A stretch of DNA of 33,755 nt from an uncultured Prochlorococcus sp. (lineage in GTDB: Bacteria > Cyanobacteriota > Cyanobacteriia > PCC-6307 > Cyanobiaceae). The position numbers and the translations under genes are program-made. Shown here piece after piece: positions 7,428 through 15,535 of the stretch (its first letter is position 1; the number at the start of each line of letters is the position of its first letter). Location of the stretch: contig CACMCA010000003.1 of NCBI GenBank assembly GCA_902612005.1, positions 1-33,755 of the forward strand, read 5' to 3'. The notes under the pieces are model-generated. The model saw only the letters and a program-made list of their open reading frames with translations. It did not search any database and was not told where the DNA came from.

Positions 7428-8532
7428 TAGTTATGTCAGTCGGTATTACTTTTAATTTTATTAATTTATTTTTACGGTTCAATAATATATTTATTTGTTT
7501 ATTGATACCATTTTTACTTATTTGCTCTATAACGTCTGACGCAGTTTCAATATCTTTATTACCCACTTTGATTATGATATCTTCTATCATAATTCCACTC
7601 TTTTCTGCGGGACTGCGAGGTATTACATATCCAACTTTTACGACGTTATTTTTCCCCTCAGAATTACTTTCTTCTAATAAGCTAATCCCAATCATAGGAT
7701 GTATTACTTTTCCATTTTTTATAAGTTGATATGCAATTTCCTTGGCTTTATTGATTGGGATTGCGAAACTTAAACCCGCTCCTGGACCAGATCTTATCAA
7801 GGTATTAATACCGATTACTTCTCCATCGCTATTCAATAGTGGACCTCCAGAATTACCAGGATTTATAGCGGCGTCTGTTTGAATCAGTTCAAGTTTTTTA
7901 TCATATATTCCTAATTGATTGACGTTTCTATTTAGATTACTAATAATGCCAAGAGTAACTGTGTTTTCTAGTCCGAAGGGATTTCCTACTGCTATAGCCC
8001 AATCACCAACTTTAATCTTTGCCGAATCGCCAAGTGGTGCTTTTAGCCAAGGTCCTTTTCCTTCAATTTTTAACACCGCTAAATCAGTAAAAAAGTCTTG
8101 GCCTATAAGTTTTGCGTTTAATTTTTTCCCATTGTTTAAACCAACAATAACTTTATCTGATCCATTCACGACATGAGCATTGGTCATTACTAGTCCATCT
8201 GCAAATATAAATCCACTTCCTTGGTTTTGCTCTATTCTTGGTCGATTATCATTAGGTAAATCTAATCCAAAAAATCTTTCAAAATATGGGTCTAGAAATA
8301 GTTGAGAATTTCTAGGAAATTTCTTTTTTTTAACGTATCTTTGAGTATCAATTGTTACTACAGCTGCACCGACTCTTTCTACAGCTTTAGTTATAAAAGA
8401 TTTGTTTAAATGTAGATCAACTTCATTAATTTTTAAATCATTTAAAGGTTGAGATATTACTTTTGCAGGACATGTAATTCCTAATGTAATAAATGAAGCT
8501 AGTAATAATAGTTTTTGGATGTATCCTTTCAA
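7411..8532 (-). CDS. HtrA/Deg-family periplasmic or thylakoid-lumen serine protease
   Basis: The 373-residue protein has an N-terminal signal sequence (about 1-28), a trypsin-like protease domain at about 45-265 and one PDZ domain at about 278-365, the standard layout of cyanobacterial HtrA/HhoA/HhoB proteins. The catalytic triad is intact: H120 in 'MTNAHVV', D150 in 'DLAVLK' and S228 in 'GNSGGPL'. These proteases act outside the cytoplasmic membrane and degrade or refold damaged proteins under light and heat stress. No ATG is available near the 5' end; the best start is a TTG at 8532, giving 'MKGYIQKLLLLASFI', which makes a good signal peptide. Which Deg paralogue it is cannot be settled from sequence alone. 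Confidence 0.9.
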   Translation of the reverse strand: MKGYIQKLLLLASFITLGITCPAKVISQPLNDLKINEVDLHLNKSFITKAVERVGAAVVTIDTQRYVKKKKFPRNSQLFLDPYFERFFGLDLPNDNRPRIEQNQGSGFIFADGLVMTNAHVVNGSDKVIVGLNNGKKLNAKLIGQDFFTDLAVLKIEGKGPWLKAPLGDSAKIKVGDWAIAVGNPFGLENTVTLGIISNLNRNVNQLGIYDKKLELIQTDAAINPGNSGGPLLNSDGEVIGINTLIRSGPGAGLSFAIPINKAKEIAYQLIKNGKVIHPMIGISLLEESNSEGKNNVVKVGYVIPRSPAEKSGIMIEDIIIKVGNKDIETASDVIEQISKNGINKQINILLNRKNKLIKLKVIPTDITNLKNN

Positions 8533-8579
8533 TTTTAATTTTCTTAGGATTTTCGAAAGTTTTAAAACACTAAATTGTG

Positions 8580-8585
8580 TATAAT
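8580..8585 (+). promoter_or_regulatory. Candidate -10 box upstream of the 8705 gene
   Basis: A perfect TATAAT preceded by TGTG lies in the 172-base divergent spacer between the htrA-like gene and the 8705 gene. It is about 120 bases upstream of that start codon, so the leader would be long. No clear -35 box is seen. The rest of the spacer is AT-rich without other structure I can support. Confidence 0.3.
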
Positions 8586-8704
8586 TTAAATATAACTACA
8601 AAATAAAAAAATTTAATCTAGAGAATAATTTATTTATTCAAAATAGCTAATTTTCTTTTTTTCGGGCTATCATAATAAAAATTACTAATTAATTTATAGT
8701 TTTG

Positions 8705-8968
8705 ATGACTATTTTATTTCCAATCATATATTCTGCGGCCCTAACTTATTTAGTTTGGAAAGCATTTAAAGTAATGTCTAATGGTTGGGGTATATCCGAT
8801 GGTAAAAATAAAAGTTTCAGTACTTCCAGTTTTAAACAAAAACAGTACACAATACATCCAGAGCTTTTGGATAAATCAGGAAATATAACAGAAGAGGAGC
8901 TATTAACAGTAAGATTTTCGAATGACAATGACTCCACCTTAGAAGAAAAAGGTTCAACAACTGATTAA
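8705..8968 (+). CDS. Small conserved cyanobacterial membrane protein (DUF2973-like)
   Basis: The 87-residue product has one N-terminal membrane helix at about 2-22 ('TILFPIIYSAALTYLVWKAF') and a polar cytoplasmic or stromal-side domain. The segment 'YTIHPELLDKSGNITEEELL' with 'TVRF' after it is the conserved part of the DUF2973 family of cyanobacteria, which has no known function. The start is ATG at 8705; a TTG just before it is less likely. It lies 23 bases upstream of the next gene and both are probably on one transcript. Confidence 0.7.
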   Translation: MTILFPIIYSAALTYLVWKAFKVMSNGWGISDGKNKSFSTSSFKQKQYTIHPELLDKSGNITEEELLTVRFSNDNDSTLEEKGSTTD

Positions 8969-8991
8969 TCAAATTACATCTAGGGAAAAAA

Positions 8992-9375
8992 TTGGAATTA
9001 AGAACAAAAATTGTCTCAGCGGTAATAAGATCTCTCAAGTTACCTCCAAGGTTTCGTTTAAAGATGGTTAAAGAAGATCCAGTGAGACTCGAACTAAGTC
9101 TTACTCCTTCTTACGGTAAAAATCCAGTCATTGTTGGTATAGTTGAATCTTTAGATTTAGTCGCGCGAAGAGATAGAGAAGGTAGATTACCCAGAGATCT
9201 TCAAGGAACTTGGGATTGGACTGTAAGACATGGAAAAGTTAGTACTGGAGGTTGGAATCCCATGTTAAAAGAAGCATTGCAAACAATGTTTGATACAGGA
9301 TTGCCAGCTGTTGTATATGAGGAATTAACTGGAGATGAGTATCGACCTGTTGATGGTGTAAGACATGTTAAATAA
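8992..9375 (+). CDS. Conserved cyanobacterial protein of unknown function
   Basis: This 127-residue protein is soluble and mixed alpha/beta, with conserved-looking segments 'ESLDLVARRDREGRLPRD', 'GTWDWTVRHGKVSTGGWNP' and 'PAVVYEELTGDEYRPVDG'. I do not recognise a characterised domain. I place the start at the TTG at 8992 because an AGGGA stretch lies 5-6 bases upstream of it, a good Shine-Dalgarno distance, and because the basic N-terminus (KIVSAVIRSLKLPPRFRLK) looks protein-like. An ATG at 9064 is the alternative. The gene follows the DUF2973-like gene closely. Confidence 0.7.
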   Translation: MELRTKIVSAVIRSLKLPPRFRLKMVKEDPVRLELSLTPSYGKNPVIVGIVESLDLVARRDREGRLPRDLQGTWDWTVRHGKVSTGGWNPMLKEALQTMFDTGLPAVVYEELTGDEYRPVDGVRHVK

Positions 9376-9391
9376 ATAATTTATTATTTAT
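9372..9391 (+). terminator. AT-only hairpin at the end of the 8992 gene
   Basis: ATAAATAA (9372-9379) and TTATTTAT (9384-9391) form a perfect 8-bp stem with a TTTA loop that overlaps the stop codon. There are no G-C pairs, so it would be weak. It may separate the upstream pair from the HLIP gene. Confidence 0.25.
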
Positions 9392-9444
9392 CCTAAATTC
9401 TTCCTTCAAACGTTAAAATGATTTGATAGATAATCTAGTTAATT

Positions 9445-9591
9445 ATGAATAATGACAATCAACCGAGATTTGGCTTCGTAAATTTTGCAGAAACTTGGAA
9501 TGGCCGTATGGCAATGATGGGTATTTTGATTGGGCTTGGAACTGAATTAATTACTGGACAAAGTATTCTTAGACAAATTGGAATAGGCTAG
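9445..9591 (+). CDS. High-light-inducible protein (HLIP/Scp), chlorophyll-binding single-helix
   Basis: A complete 48-codon frame from ATG at 9445 to TAG encodes a canonical HLIP. The helix carries the chlorophyll-binding pattern ExxNxR as 'ETWNGR' (E16, N19, R21), followed by 'MAMMGILIGLGTELITGQ', the usual HLIP transmembrane region. HLIPs are thylakoid proteins related to the first helix of LHC antennae. They bind chlorophyll and carotenoid and protect photosystems and chlorophyll biosynthesis under light stress. The C-terminus (SILRQIGIG) differs from the common short tail of multicopy HLIPs. The gene ends 4 bases from the convergent zinc-ribbon gene. Confidence 0.92.
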   Translation: MNNDNQPRFGFVNFAETWNGRMAMMGILIGLGTELITGQSILRQIGIG

Positions 9592-9595
9592 TAAC

Positions 9596-9937
9596 TTACT
9601 TAACTTCTTCTGCTTTTACTTCAATGGTACTTTCACTAGGCTTTTTATCAATATGATTGTTATTACCAATATTTTCTAGATTTGCTCCACAATTCTTGCA
9701 GTTTTCACTTAAGCCTAAGGATATAGCACCACAACTATTACATGTATTAATTTTTGATTTGTAAGAGCTAAAACCTATAAAGGCTAAAATTACTAACATT
9801 AGAGGAATTAAAAATAATAGGAATAGAATATTACCGAGAAAGCTTATGAAAAAGTTTATTCCAAATATTTGAATTCCTATTAGTAGGATTAATGAGTAAG
9901 TAAGAAGATTTTTATTAGCTTTAAGAAAATAATTCAT
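9596..9937 (-). CDS. Zinc-ribbon membrane protein of unknown function
   Basis: The 113-residue protein has two membrane helices at about 10-30 and 34-57, followed by a zinc ribbon with cysteines C66, C69, C80 and C83 (CNSC and CKNC), then a charged tail rich in Glu and Lys. The ribbon should lie on one side of the membrane and bind one zinc. I know no function for it. Its ATG lies 5 bases downstream of the stop of the YihY-like gene, so both are probably translated from one message. Confidence 0.65.
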   Translation of the reverse strand: MNYFLKANKNLLTYSLILLIGIQIFGINFFISFLGNILFLLFLIPLMLVILAFIGFSSYKSKINTCNSCGAISLGLSENCKNCGANLENIGNNNHIDKKPSESTIEVKAEEVK

Positions 9938-9942
9938 CTTAG

Positions 9943-10863
9943 TTATTGTGATTTATAATTTCTTTTTTTATTTAATAAGGTCATATTAGCAATAACTACG
10001 CTCCAGCACTGTCCAAAATATAAAATCACTCCTAATAGCCACACCCACAAGGTAAGTACAAGAAATCCTCCAATAAAACCATATGCTTGAAATCTTGCTC
10101 CAAGTGAGAGAATACTTTTACTTACTGCTAAGTTCAAAGTTGTAAGGCCAATTCCAATAAGAAAAGATCCAGGTAAAAGAGGTTTTAAAGGTACTTTTCG
10201 ACTGGGTAAGAGGGCTTGTAATAGAAGAGCCATTAAAGAAAATCCTATTAGTGGTATTGCAAATTGACCAACTTGTAATAGCGGTAACTTTAATAAGAAA
10301 TCAGAAATAATATTATTAGATTTTGAAAGATTTTCTAAAACGTTACTTGGGATCATCCTAAGATTTGCACTTATCTGATCTAGTACCATTAAAAAACCAA
10401 TGAAGAAAACTATTAAAAAGGCTTCAACTCTATTTCTGAGAAACCTCGAAGCTTGTACTCTCCAAGCAGCATTTCCTTTTTTGGAAGGAATTTCGTCTTC
10501 CCAAAGCCTATCCGAACCTCTTTGAAGAGATAGATATGCATTTCCTGCTGTAAAAAGCAAAAACATAGCCCCTAGAATACCTGCCCCAAAACCTTGATCT
10601 ATCAAATTAAATAATGTAGTTTCTACTAACTCAACTACTGAAGGAGGTAAAAGCTGCGCAGCAATAGTTATTATTTGTTGATCTAATCCTTCTTGTTTTC
10701 CTAAAAACCATGAAGCTATTGAAAGAGAAATTAGCAGAATAGGGAAAAATGATTGAAGTGTGTAGTATGCAAATGCAGCGCTTAAATCAATACAATCAGA
10801 TTTGCTCCATCTCTCACAAGCTCCCCATAAACTTTTCAGTATCCATGTTGAACTTCGCAGCAT
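9943..10863 (-). CDS. YihY/BrkB-family inner membrane protein
   Basis: The product has about six membrane helices and the family signatures 'AAFAYYTLQSFFPILL' near the N-terminus and 'YGFIGGFLVLTLWVWLLGV' near the C-terminus. At about 306 residues it is of normal length. The family was once called ribonuclease BN by mistake; its members are integral membrane proteins, possibly transporters, with no firm biochemical role. I chose the ATG at 10863; a TTG at 10878 would add five residues. It sits between the inositol-phosphatase-family gene (91-base gap) and the zinc-ribbon gene. Confidence 0.85.
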   Translation of the reverse strand: MLRSSTWILKSLWGACERWSKSDCIDLSAAFAYYTLQSFFPILLISLSIASWFLGKQEGLDQQIITIAAQLLPPSVVELVETTLFNLIDQGFGAGILGAMFLLFTAGNAYLSLQRGSDRLWEDEIPSKKGNAAWRVQASRFLRNRVEAFLIVFFIGFLMVLDQISANLRMIPSNVLENLSKSNNIISDFLLKLPLLQVGQFAIPLIGFSLMALLLQALLPSRKVPLKPLLPGSFLIGIGLTTLNLAVSKSILSLGARFQAYGFIGGFLVLTLWVWLLGVILYFGQCWSVVIANMTLLNKKRNYKSQ

Positions 10864-10954
10864 ATTAATTTTCTTCAAATATTTTATTTAATTACTTATT
10901 TTTTATTCTATCTGATTAAGAAATTTTTCAAGCAATTATTGATTTATCATGCAA

Positions 10955-11755
10955 CTATTTTTCCAATAATAAATTGCCCCATGGCTTTAAAATTTCAACT
11001 TTTTCTATAGATCTACAAGCTATCAATGGAAAATTTACATCGCTCAGGTCTTTTCCTGCAACTAAATTTAAAGGATTTGTTTCTAACCATTCTATAGAAC
11101 AATTAAGTTCTTCTAATAGCAGCCAGGCTGCTGCAATATCCCATATCTTAGGGGTTGATTCTATTGCACCGAAAGTTTGTCCCATCGCTACACTCGTAAG
11201 ATTTAAACTCGATACACCTAAGAGTCTGATTTTGCCGGGAAATACTGAGTTTGGTTTTTTTTGTAAAATTTTAATTGATCTACTACACAAAGAAATGCAT
11301 TCACTTTGATGATTATTTTGGCTAGGATCTATCTTTTTGTTATTTAACCAGACTCCTTTACCTTTAATGGATACAAACTTTTTTTTCAATGTAGGAATTA
11401 TTAAAAAAGAAGATTGTGGTTTACCGTCAACGAACCTTGCCACTGATATAGACCAGTAAGGAATACCTGCAGCAAAATTTGTTGTGCCATCGAGTGGATC
11501 GACCACCCAATAAGCTTTTGAGTTTGGAATTAACTTTTGCCCTTCTTCACTAAGGACGCCTTCACCAGGAGCTATTGAAGCTAAGCCATCTACGATTGTT
11601 TTGTCACTCCATAGATCACAAGTTGTTAATAATGATCCATCTGGTTTATTGCTGGCGTTCATGTTACCAAAATCTTTTTTTTGACGATGACTTACTAATT
11701 CAAATAAAGAATCTAATTCACTTAGTTGCTTATTAGTTAAATTTGGCGGATTCAT
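10955..11755 (-). CDS. Inositol monophosphatase-family phosphatase
   Basis: The 266-residue protein carries the three metal-binding motifs of the Li+-sensitive phosphatase family: 'SEEG' (motif with the catalytic Glu), 'DPLDGTTNFAAGIPYWSISV' and 'WDIAAAWLLLEE'. A 'KPDGS..TTCD' segment near residue 40 is also typical. The enzyme removes phosphate from small sugar or nucleotide phosphates; inositol phosphate, fructose bisphosphate, histidinol phosphate and PAP are all possible within the family. The start is ATG at 11755, which overlaps the stop of the upstream TolC-like gene as ATGA; a TTG 15 bases upstream is less likely. The overlap suggests translational coupling to the outer membrane gene. 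Confidence 0.85.
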   Translation of the reverse strand: MNPPNLTNKQLSELDSLFELVSHRQKKDFGNMNASNKPDGSLLTTCDLWSDKTIVDGLASIAPGEGVLSEEGQKLIPNSKAYWVVDPLDGTTNFAAGIPYWSISVARFVDGKPQSSFLIIPTLKKKFVSIKGKGVWLNNKKIDPSQNNHQSECISLCSRSIKILQKKPNSVFPGKIRLLGVSSLNLTSVAMGQTFGAIESTPKIWDIAAAWLLLEELNCSIEWLETNPLNLVAGKDLSDVNFPLIACRSIEKVEILKPWGNLLLEK

Positions 11756-13185
11756 TTTTGTATATTGCAAATAGACTCTGTATCTTTAATTTTAGTATTG
11801 TTACTGCCCAAACAATTTTTACTTATATCTAGAAAAGTTAATCTTTCTAATTCATTTATATTCAAGTTGTAATTATATATTGCATTAATATTTTTTGATT
11901 TCGCATTACTTAGTTCACTTTGCCTAACAAGTACATCTTTTAGAGTTGATATTCCAACATCATATCTAAGTCTGGAAAGCCTTACAGACTCATTGCTAGA
12001 TTCAATTTCTTTAAGAGAAGAAATTATTTTCTCTTCATTTAATTTAAGATTTAAGTAGGCCTTACTTATACTTGTGGTCAAAACATTTTTTAGGTTTTCA
12101 TAAGCATATTTTTCAGCTTCTGCATCAGCTATTTTTGATTTGTAAGAGTTCTTATTTTGTCCGCCATCAAAAATACTCCATGCAAAATTTAGACTGATGG
12201 TATTTGTATAATTAGACCCAGATTGTTCAGAGTCAATAACCTCGGATAGTATGTCACCCTTGGTAAATGTACTAGATAATGTATTGCTGATATAAATATT
12301 TGGCTTATTTTGAGCCAAAAAACTATTTGCTTGGCTCTTTTTAATTGATTTTTGAAGAAGAAGATTCTTTAAAGAGAGATTTTTATCTAAACCTTCATTA
12401 ATATTTTTATTCAATCTATGATTCCAGAACCCTATTAAATTTTGCTCTTTATTAGTTTCGAAATCTCCCTTAATATAAAGAATCTCTTTAAGAGAAATTT
12501 TGTTAATTTCATGTTCTATTTTCTTTTCATTAAGTGTTTGTTGATCTCGAGATAATTGAGCTTCTGCTTCAAGAACTTCAAATTTTGTACCAATTCCAGC
12601 ATCTAGCTTCGCTTTAGCATTTTCTAAACTTGTAATTGATAAATCAAGTGTGAATTTTTTATTTTGAATATCTTGATATGACTTTTTGTATTTGTGATAT
12701 CTGTTTCTTGCTTCTTGAATTAAATCTTTTTTCTTAATCTCATAATTATTTTCTGCAATTTTGTAATTTGTTTTGGCAATTTTAATTTCAGATCCTCTTA
12801 GCGGGGCAATTACATCCCATTTAATATTCAGGGAGGGATTAGCTGTAAATTGTGATGTTTTTAAAGTAGGTGAATTGCTATTGTAGTTTTTACCTACGAC
12901 ATATTTTGGTAACCCATTAGCTTGAAAATCTAAGGATGGGTATCTTTTGGCAATTTGACTGGAAAGATTAAAACTTGCAGACGCTAATAGGTTTTGTAAT
13001 GATTTTAATTCTTGATTATTTAATACAAGTTTTTCTATTTCTTGATAATCAACAAAAGTAATATTTGATTTTTCTTCTAAAACATTATCAATGTAATTTT
13101 TTGTTTCGCTCGATAAAACATTAAAGGTATTCATACTTAGAGTAAGCGGCAATAATAAGAAAGGTTTTATTACTCTTCTAAGCAT
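11752..13185 (-). CDS. TolC-family outer membrane channel protein
   Basis: This 477-residue protein begins with a signal peptide (about 1-26, 'FLLLPLTLSMNTFNVLSSET') and then has the two repeats of long coiled-coil helices and short strand regions of the outer membrane efflux protein family. Features are 'SLNIKWDVIAPLRGSEIKIA' in repeat 1 and 'SLNFAWSIFDGGQNKNSYKS' in repeat 2, and the 'RLRYDVGISTLKDVLVRQSE' segment close to the C-terminal helix. It would form the trimeric exit duct for type I secretion or RND/ABC efflux across the outer membrane. No periplasmic adaptor or pump is encoded nearby, so its partner lies elsewhere. The 24-base gap to the radical SAM gene upstream suggests a common transcript. 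Confidence 0.88.
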   Translation of the reverse strand: MLRRVIKPFLLLPLTLSMNTFNVLSSETKNYIDNVLEEKSNITFVDYQEIEKLVLNNQELKSLQNLLASASFNLSSQIAKRYPSLDFQANGLPKYVVGKNYNSNSPTLKTSQFTANPSLNIKWDVIAPLRGSEIKIAKTNYKIAENNYEIKKKDLIQEARNRYHKYKKSYQDIQNKKFTLDLSITSLENAKAKLDAGIGTKFEVLEAEAQLSRDQQTLNEKKIEHEINKISLKEILYIKGDFETNKEQNLIGFWNHRLNKNINEGLDKNLSLKNLLLQKSIKKSQANSFLAQNKPNIYISNTLSSTFTKGDILSEVIDSEQSGSNYTNTISLNFAWSIFDGGQNKNSYKSKIADAEAEKYAYENLKNVLTTSISKAYLNLKLNEEKIISSLKEIESSNESVRLSRLRYDVGISTLKDVLVRQSELSNAKSKNINAIYNYNLNINELERLTFLDISKNCLGSNNTKIKDTESICNIQK

Positions 13186-13209
13186 GTTTTATATTTCGAA
13201 AATATTCGA

Positions 13210-14589
13210 TTAATCAATGAAAGTACTAATAATATCATTTGAATCATCAAGAACGTGAATTTTAGTATTTATTTGATTCTCAACTTCTTGAATATTTTTA
13301 TCATCTAAAAATAAATCAGTATTAATTTTTAACATAATAGATGGTATGTAAACAGCTTCTCCTAAATCCTTATTTTTTAGCCCGTAAATTAGATCTTCTC
13401 CAGTAAGAAGACCTGTAACAACTTGATCTTGACCCCAATAAATACTTGGCAAACCATATAAATTAATTGTTAGTCCATTAATTAAGTTTAATTTCTTAAC
13501 TGTAGGAATTAGGGCTTCATAAACTAATTTACCGACAATCCAACTAACTTTTTTTGGCTTTTTTACTTTTTGGGGTAGGTTTTGAGTCTTCTCTCTTAAT
13601 GCTTCTAAAAAGTTTCTAATAGTCCCAACTCCATTAGATTCTTGTGGCATATTTTCGTAGGTTTTGTAACTAGGTAAATTTGTACCAGCAATTAAATACC
13701 ATTCGTCTGCTAGCCAACAAAAACGAGTCCCAAGAGTAATTTGTAGAGAGGCTTGAATTCTCTCTACTTGTTTAATAGTTTTTTTTGCGTATTCTGGGCT
13801 TATTGATTTCAATCCATCATTTTCAGGTCTAAATTTTGTAAGTCCTACAGGAACTATTGCAACTGAAAGTACTGTTTGAGAGGTTTTTTTGTAGAATTCA
13901 GCAAGTTCCAAAATTGATTTCTCAAGAATATCCCCATCATTTATATCTGGACAAACAACAATTTGAGCATGTATTTGAATAGAGTTTTTTTCAAACCATG
14001 AAATTTGGTCAAGTATCACTCCTGCTTTTTTATTTTTTAATAATTTTCCTCTTATCGCGGGATCAGTAGCATGAACTGAAATAAAAAGTGGGGATAGTTT
14101 TTGCATAGCAATTCTTTCCCAGTCTTCTTTTTTTAAATTCGTAAGAGTTAAATAAGAGCCATATAGGAAACTTAATCTATAATCATCATCTTTTATATAA
14201 AGGCTTTTTCTTTTACCACTTGGCTGTTGATCAATAAAACAAAATGGACATCTATTATTACATTGCTTGATTGAATCAAATAATGCATCTTTAAAATTTA
14301 TACCTAAATTAACGTCTTGATCTTTTTCAATATTGATATTGTGAATCTCATGATTTTTATCTAAAACTGATATGTCTAAAATTTCTTCACTAATCAAAAT
14401 CTGATAATCAATTAAATCTCTTGGTTTTTTCCCATTAATACTAATAATAGAATCACCTGATTCAAATCCTATTTCTTCAGCAATAGAATTAGCTTCAATA
14501 CTTTCAATTTCTGCAGGGTTTATTTTATGAGTAATATTAGGAACTAAAAGATCAATGGGATCTTCCGTGTAATTAATTTCTTGCCACAC
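13210..14589 (-). CDS. Cyanobacterial radical SAM protein with N-terminal PDZ-like domain (TIGR03279/DUF512 type)
   Basis: The 459-residue protein starts with a PDZ-like domain at about 25-95 ('IAEEIGFESGDSIISINGKK'), followed by a cysteine cluster C110, C114, C117 in 'CNNRCPFC', the CX3CX2C iron-sulfur site of radical SAM enzymes, and a DUF512 region in the C-terminal half ('VGTIRNFLEALRE', 'TGEDLIYGL'). The architecture matches the TIGR03279 family, which is widespread in cyanobacteria and has relatives in clostridia. The substrate is unknown. The start is GTG at 14589. It is the first gene of the minus-strand series that continues with the TolC-like gene. Confidence 0.88.
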   Translation of the reverse strand: MWQEINYTEDPIDLLVPNITHKINPAEIESIEANSIAEEIGFESGDSIISINGKKPRDLIDYQILISEEILDISVLDKNHEIHNINIEKDQDVNLGINFKDALFDSIKQCNNRCPFCFIDQQPSGKRKSLYIKDDDYRLSFLYGSYLTLTNLKKEDWERIAMQKLSPLFISVHATDPAIRGKLLKNKKAGVILDQISWFEKNSIQIHAQIVVCPDINDGDILEKSILELAEFYKKTSQTVLSVAIVPVGLTKFRPENDGLKSISPEYAKKTIKQVERIQASLQITLGTRFCWLADEWYLIAGTNLPSYKTYENMPQESNGVGTIRNFLEALREKTQNLPQKVKKPKKVSWIVGKLVYEALIPTVKKLNLINGLTINLYGLPSIYWGQDQVVTGLLTGEDLIYGLKNKDLGEAVYIPSIMLKINTDLFLDDKNIQEVENQINTKIHVLDDSNDIISTFID

Positions 14590-14635
14590 AATTTAAGGCC
14601 AAATACTCTTATTTGTATTTATTCTAAACTCATAT

Positions 14636-14749
14636 ATGACTCAAAGTGTATTAAATACTTTTAAAAAACTAAATATAGGTGTGAAATTGTGGGCCTTTTA
14701 TTTATTAAAATATGGCATTCGCAGTTTTCTAAAACACGATTTAGATTAA
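14636..14749 (+). CDS. Possible 37-residue small protein (weak)
   Basis: An ATG-started frame of 37 codons occupies most of the 178-base spacer upstream of the DUF3120 gene. The middle part ('VKLWAFYLLKYGIRSFLK') could form an amphipathic or short membrane helix. There is no Shine-Dalgarno sequence, and frames of this length arise often by chance in AT-rich DNA. It may equally be the promoter and leader of the downstream genes. Confidence 0.15.
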   Translation: MTQSVLNTFKKLNIGVKLWAFYLLKYGIRSFLKHDLD

Positions 14750-14767
14750 TTAAAATAACCTTTTTCA

Positions 14768-15535
14768 TTGAAAGAATTAATTACAAAAAATTTAGAAGTA
14801 AAAGATAAATTCAACTATGAATCTCATAAGAGCGTTGATTTATACGAAAATAGTTTTTTATCAAATCCTATCTCTTTACGATTGTGGTCTTCTTTTTTTG
14901 TGATTTTACCTATTTTTGTTCAAGCCCCTTGGGTTAGATTAGAACCAATAAGTGCTCTTTGTTTTACTTTTGTTATTGTCTTATTGGCAATTGTTTTGAA
15001 TCAGAAAGGATCAAATAAGTGGTTTATTGTCAGTTCATTATTACTTGGTATATCAGGTAGTTGGCTTGGTGGATGTTTGTTCTGGGGATGGTTAAGCCCA
15101 TTTCCTATCCTACACATACCCGTTGAGGCTGTAGTTCTCCCATTAGCTTTAATTGGATTTGGTACTAATTGGAAAATAGGTTCAAGTTTTTATATCTCTT
15201 CTTTATTTGGAACCGCAGTTACCGACATTACAATATTTTTGATCGGAATCATGGATCAATGGAGGGAGGTAATTACAGCAGATTCTGAAAATGCACCCAT
15301 GATTCTTCAAAAAACTTCAGAGAGTCTTATTCAAATAAAATCATTATCTATTATCGTTTTTGTTGCTCTTATACTTTGGTTTATTTCAAAAGAAATTTTA
15401 GATTCTGGTTCAATTAATACTACTAGTGGTAAAGCACTCTTAGTTTCTGGTTACGTAATTCAAACGACATTAATTGTTGATGGTATTTTTATTGTTTTAG
15501 CAATTCTGCAACCAACTTTTAGTGGATTGGTTTAA
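14768..15535 (+). CDS. DUF3120-type cyanobacterial membrane protein
   Basis: The 255-residue product has about six or seven hydrophobic helices between residues 38 and 250, with 'LPIFVQAPWVRLEPISAL' at the start of the membrane domain and a motif 'GGCLFWGWLSPFPILHIPVE' that I associate with the DUF3120 family of cyanobacteria. The function is unknown. No in-frame ATG is available near the 5' end; the TTG at 14768 is the most plausible start. The stop codon TAA overlaps the nadB ATG (TAATG), which implies translational coupling and the same transcript. Confidence 0.75.
   Translation: MKELITKNLEVKDKFNYESHKSVDLYENSFLSNPISLRLWSSFFVILPIFVQAPWVRLEPISALCFTFVIVLLAIVLNQKGSNKWFIVSSLLLGISGSWLGGCLFWGWLSPFPILHIPVEAVVLPLALIGFGTNWKIGSSFYISSLFGTAVTDITIFLIGIMDQWREVITADSENAPMILQKTSESLIQIKSLSIIVFVALILWFISKEILDSGSINTTSGKALLVSGYVIQTTLIVDGIFIVLAILQPTFSGLV

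Noticed and set aside
8646..8673. ATAGC...GCTAT inverted repeat upstream of the 8705 gene as a regulatory hairpin
   Set aside because: The arms are only 5 bases with an 18-base loop, which is expected by chance.
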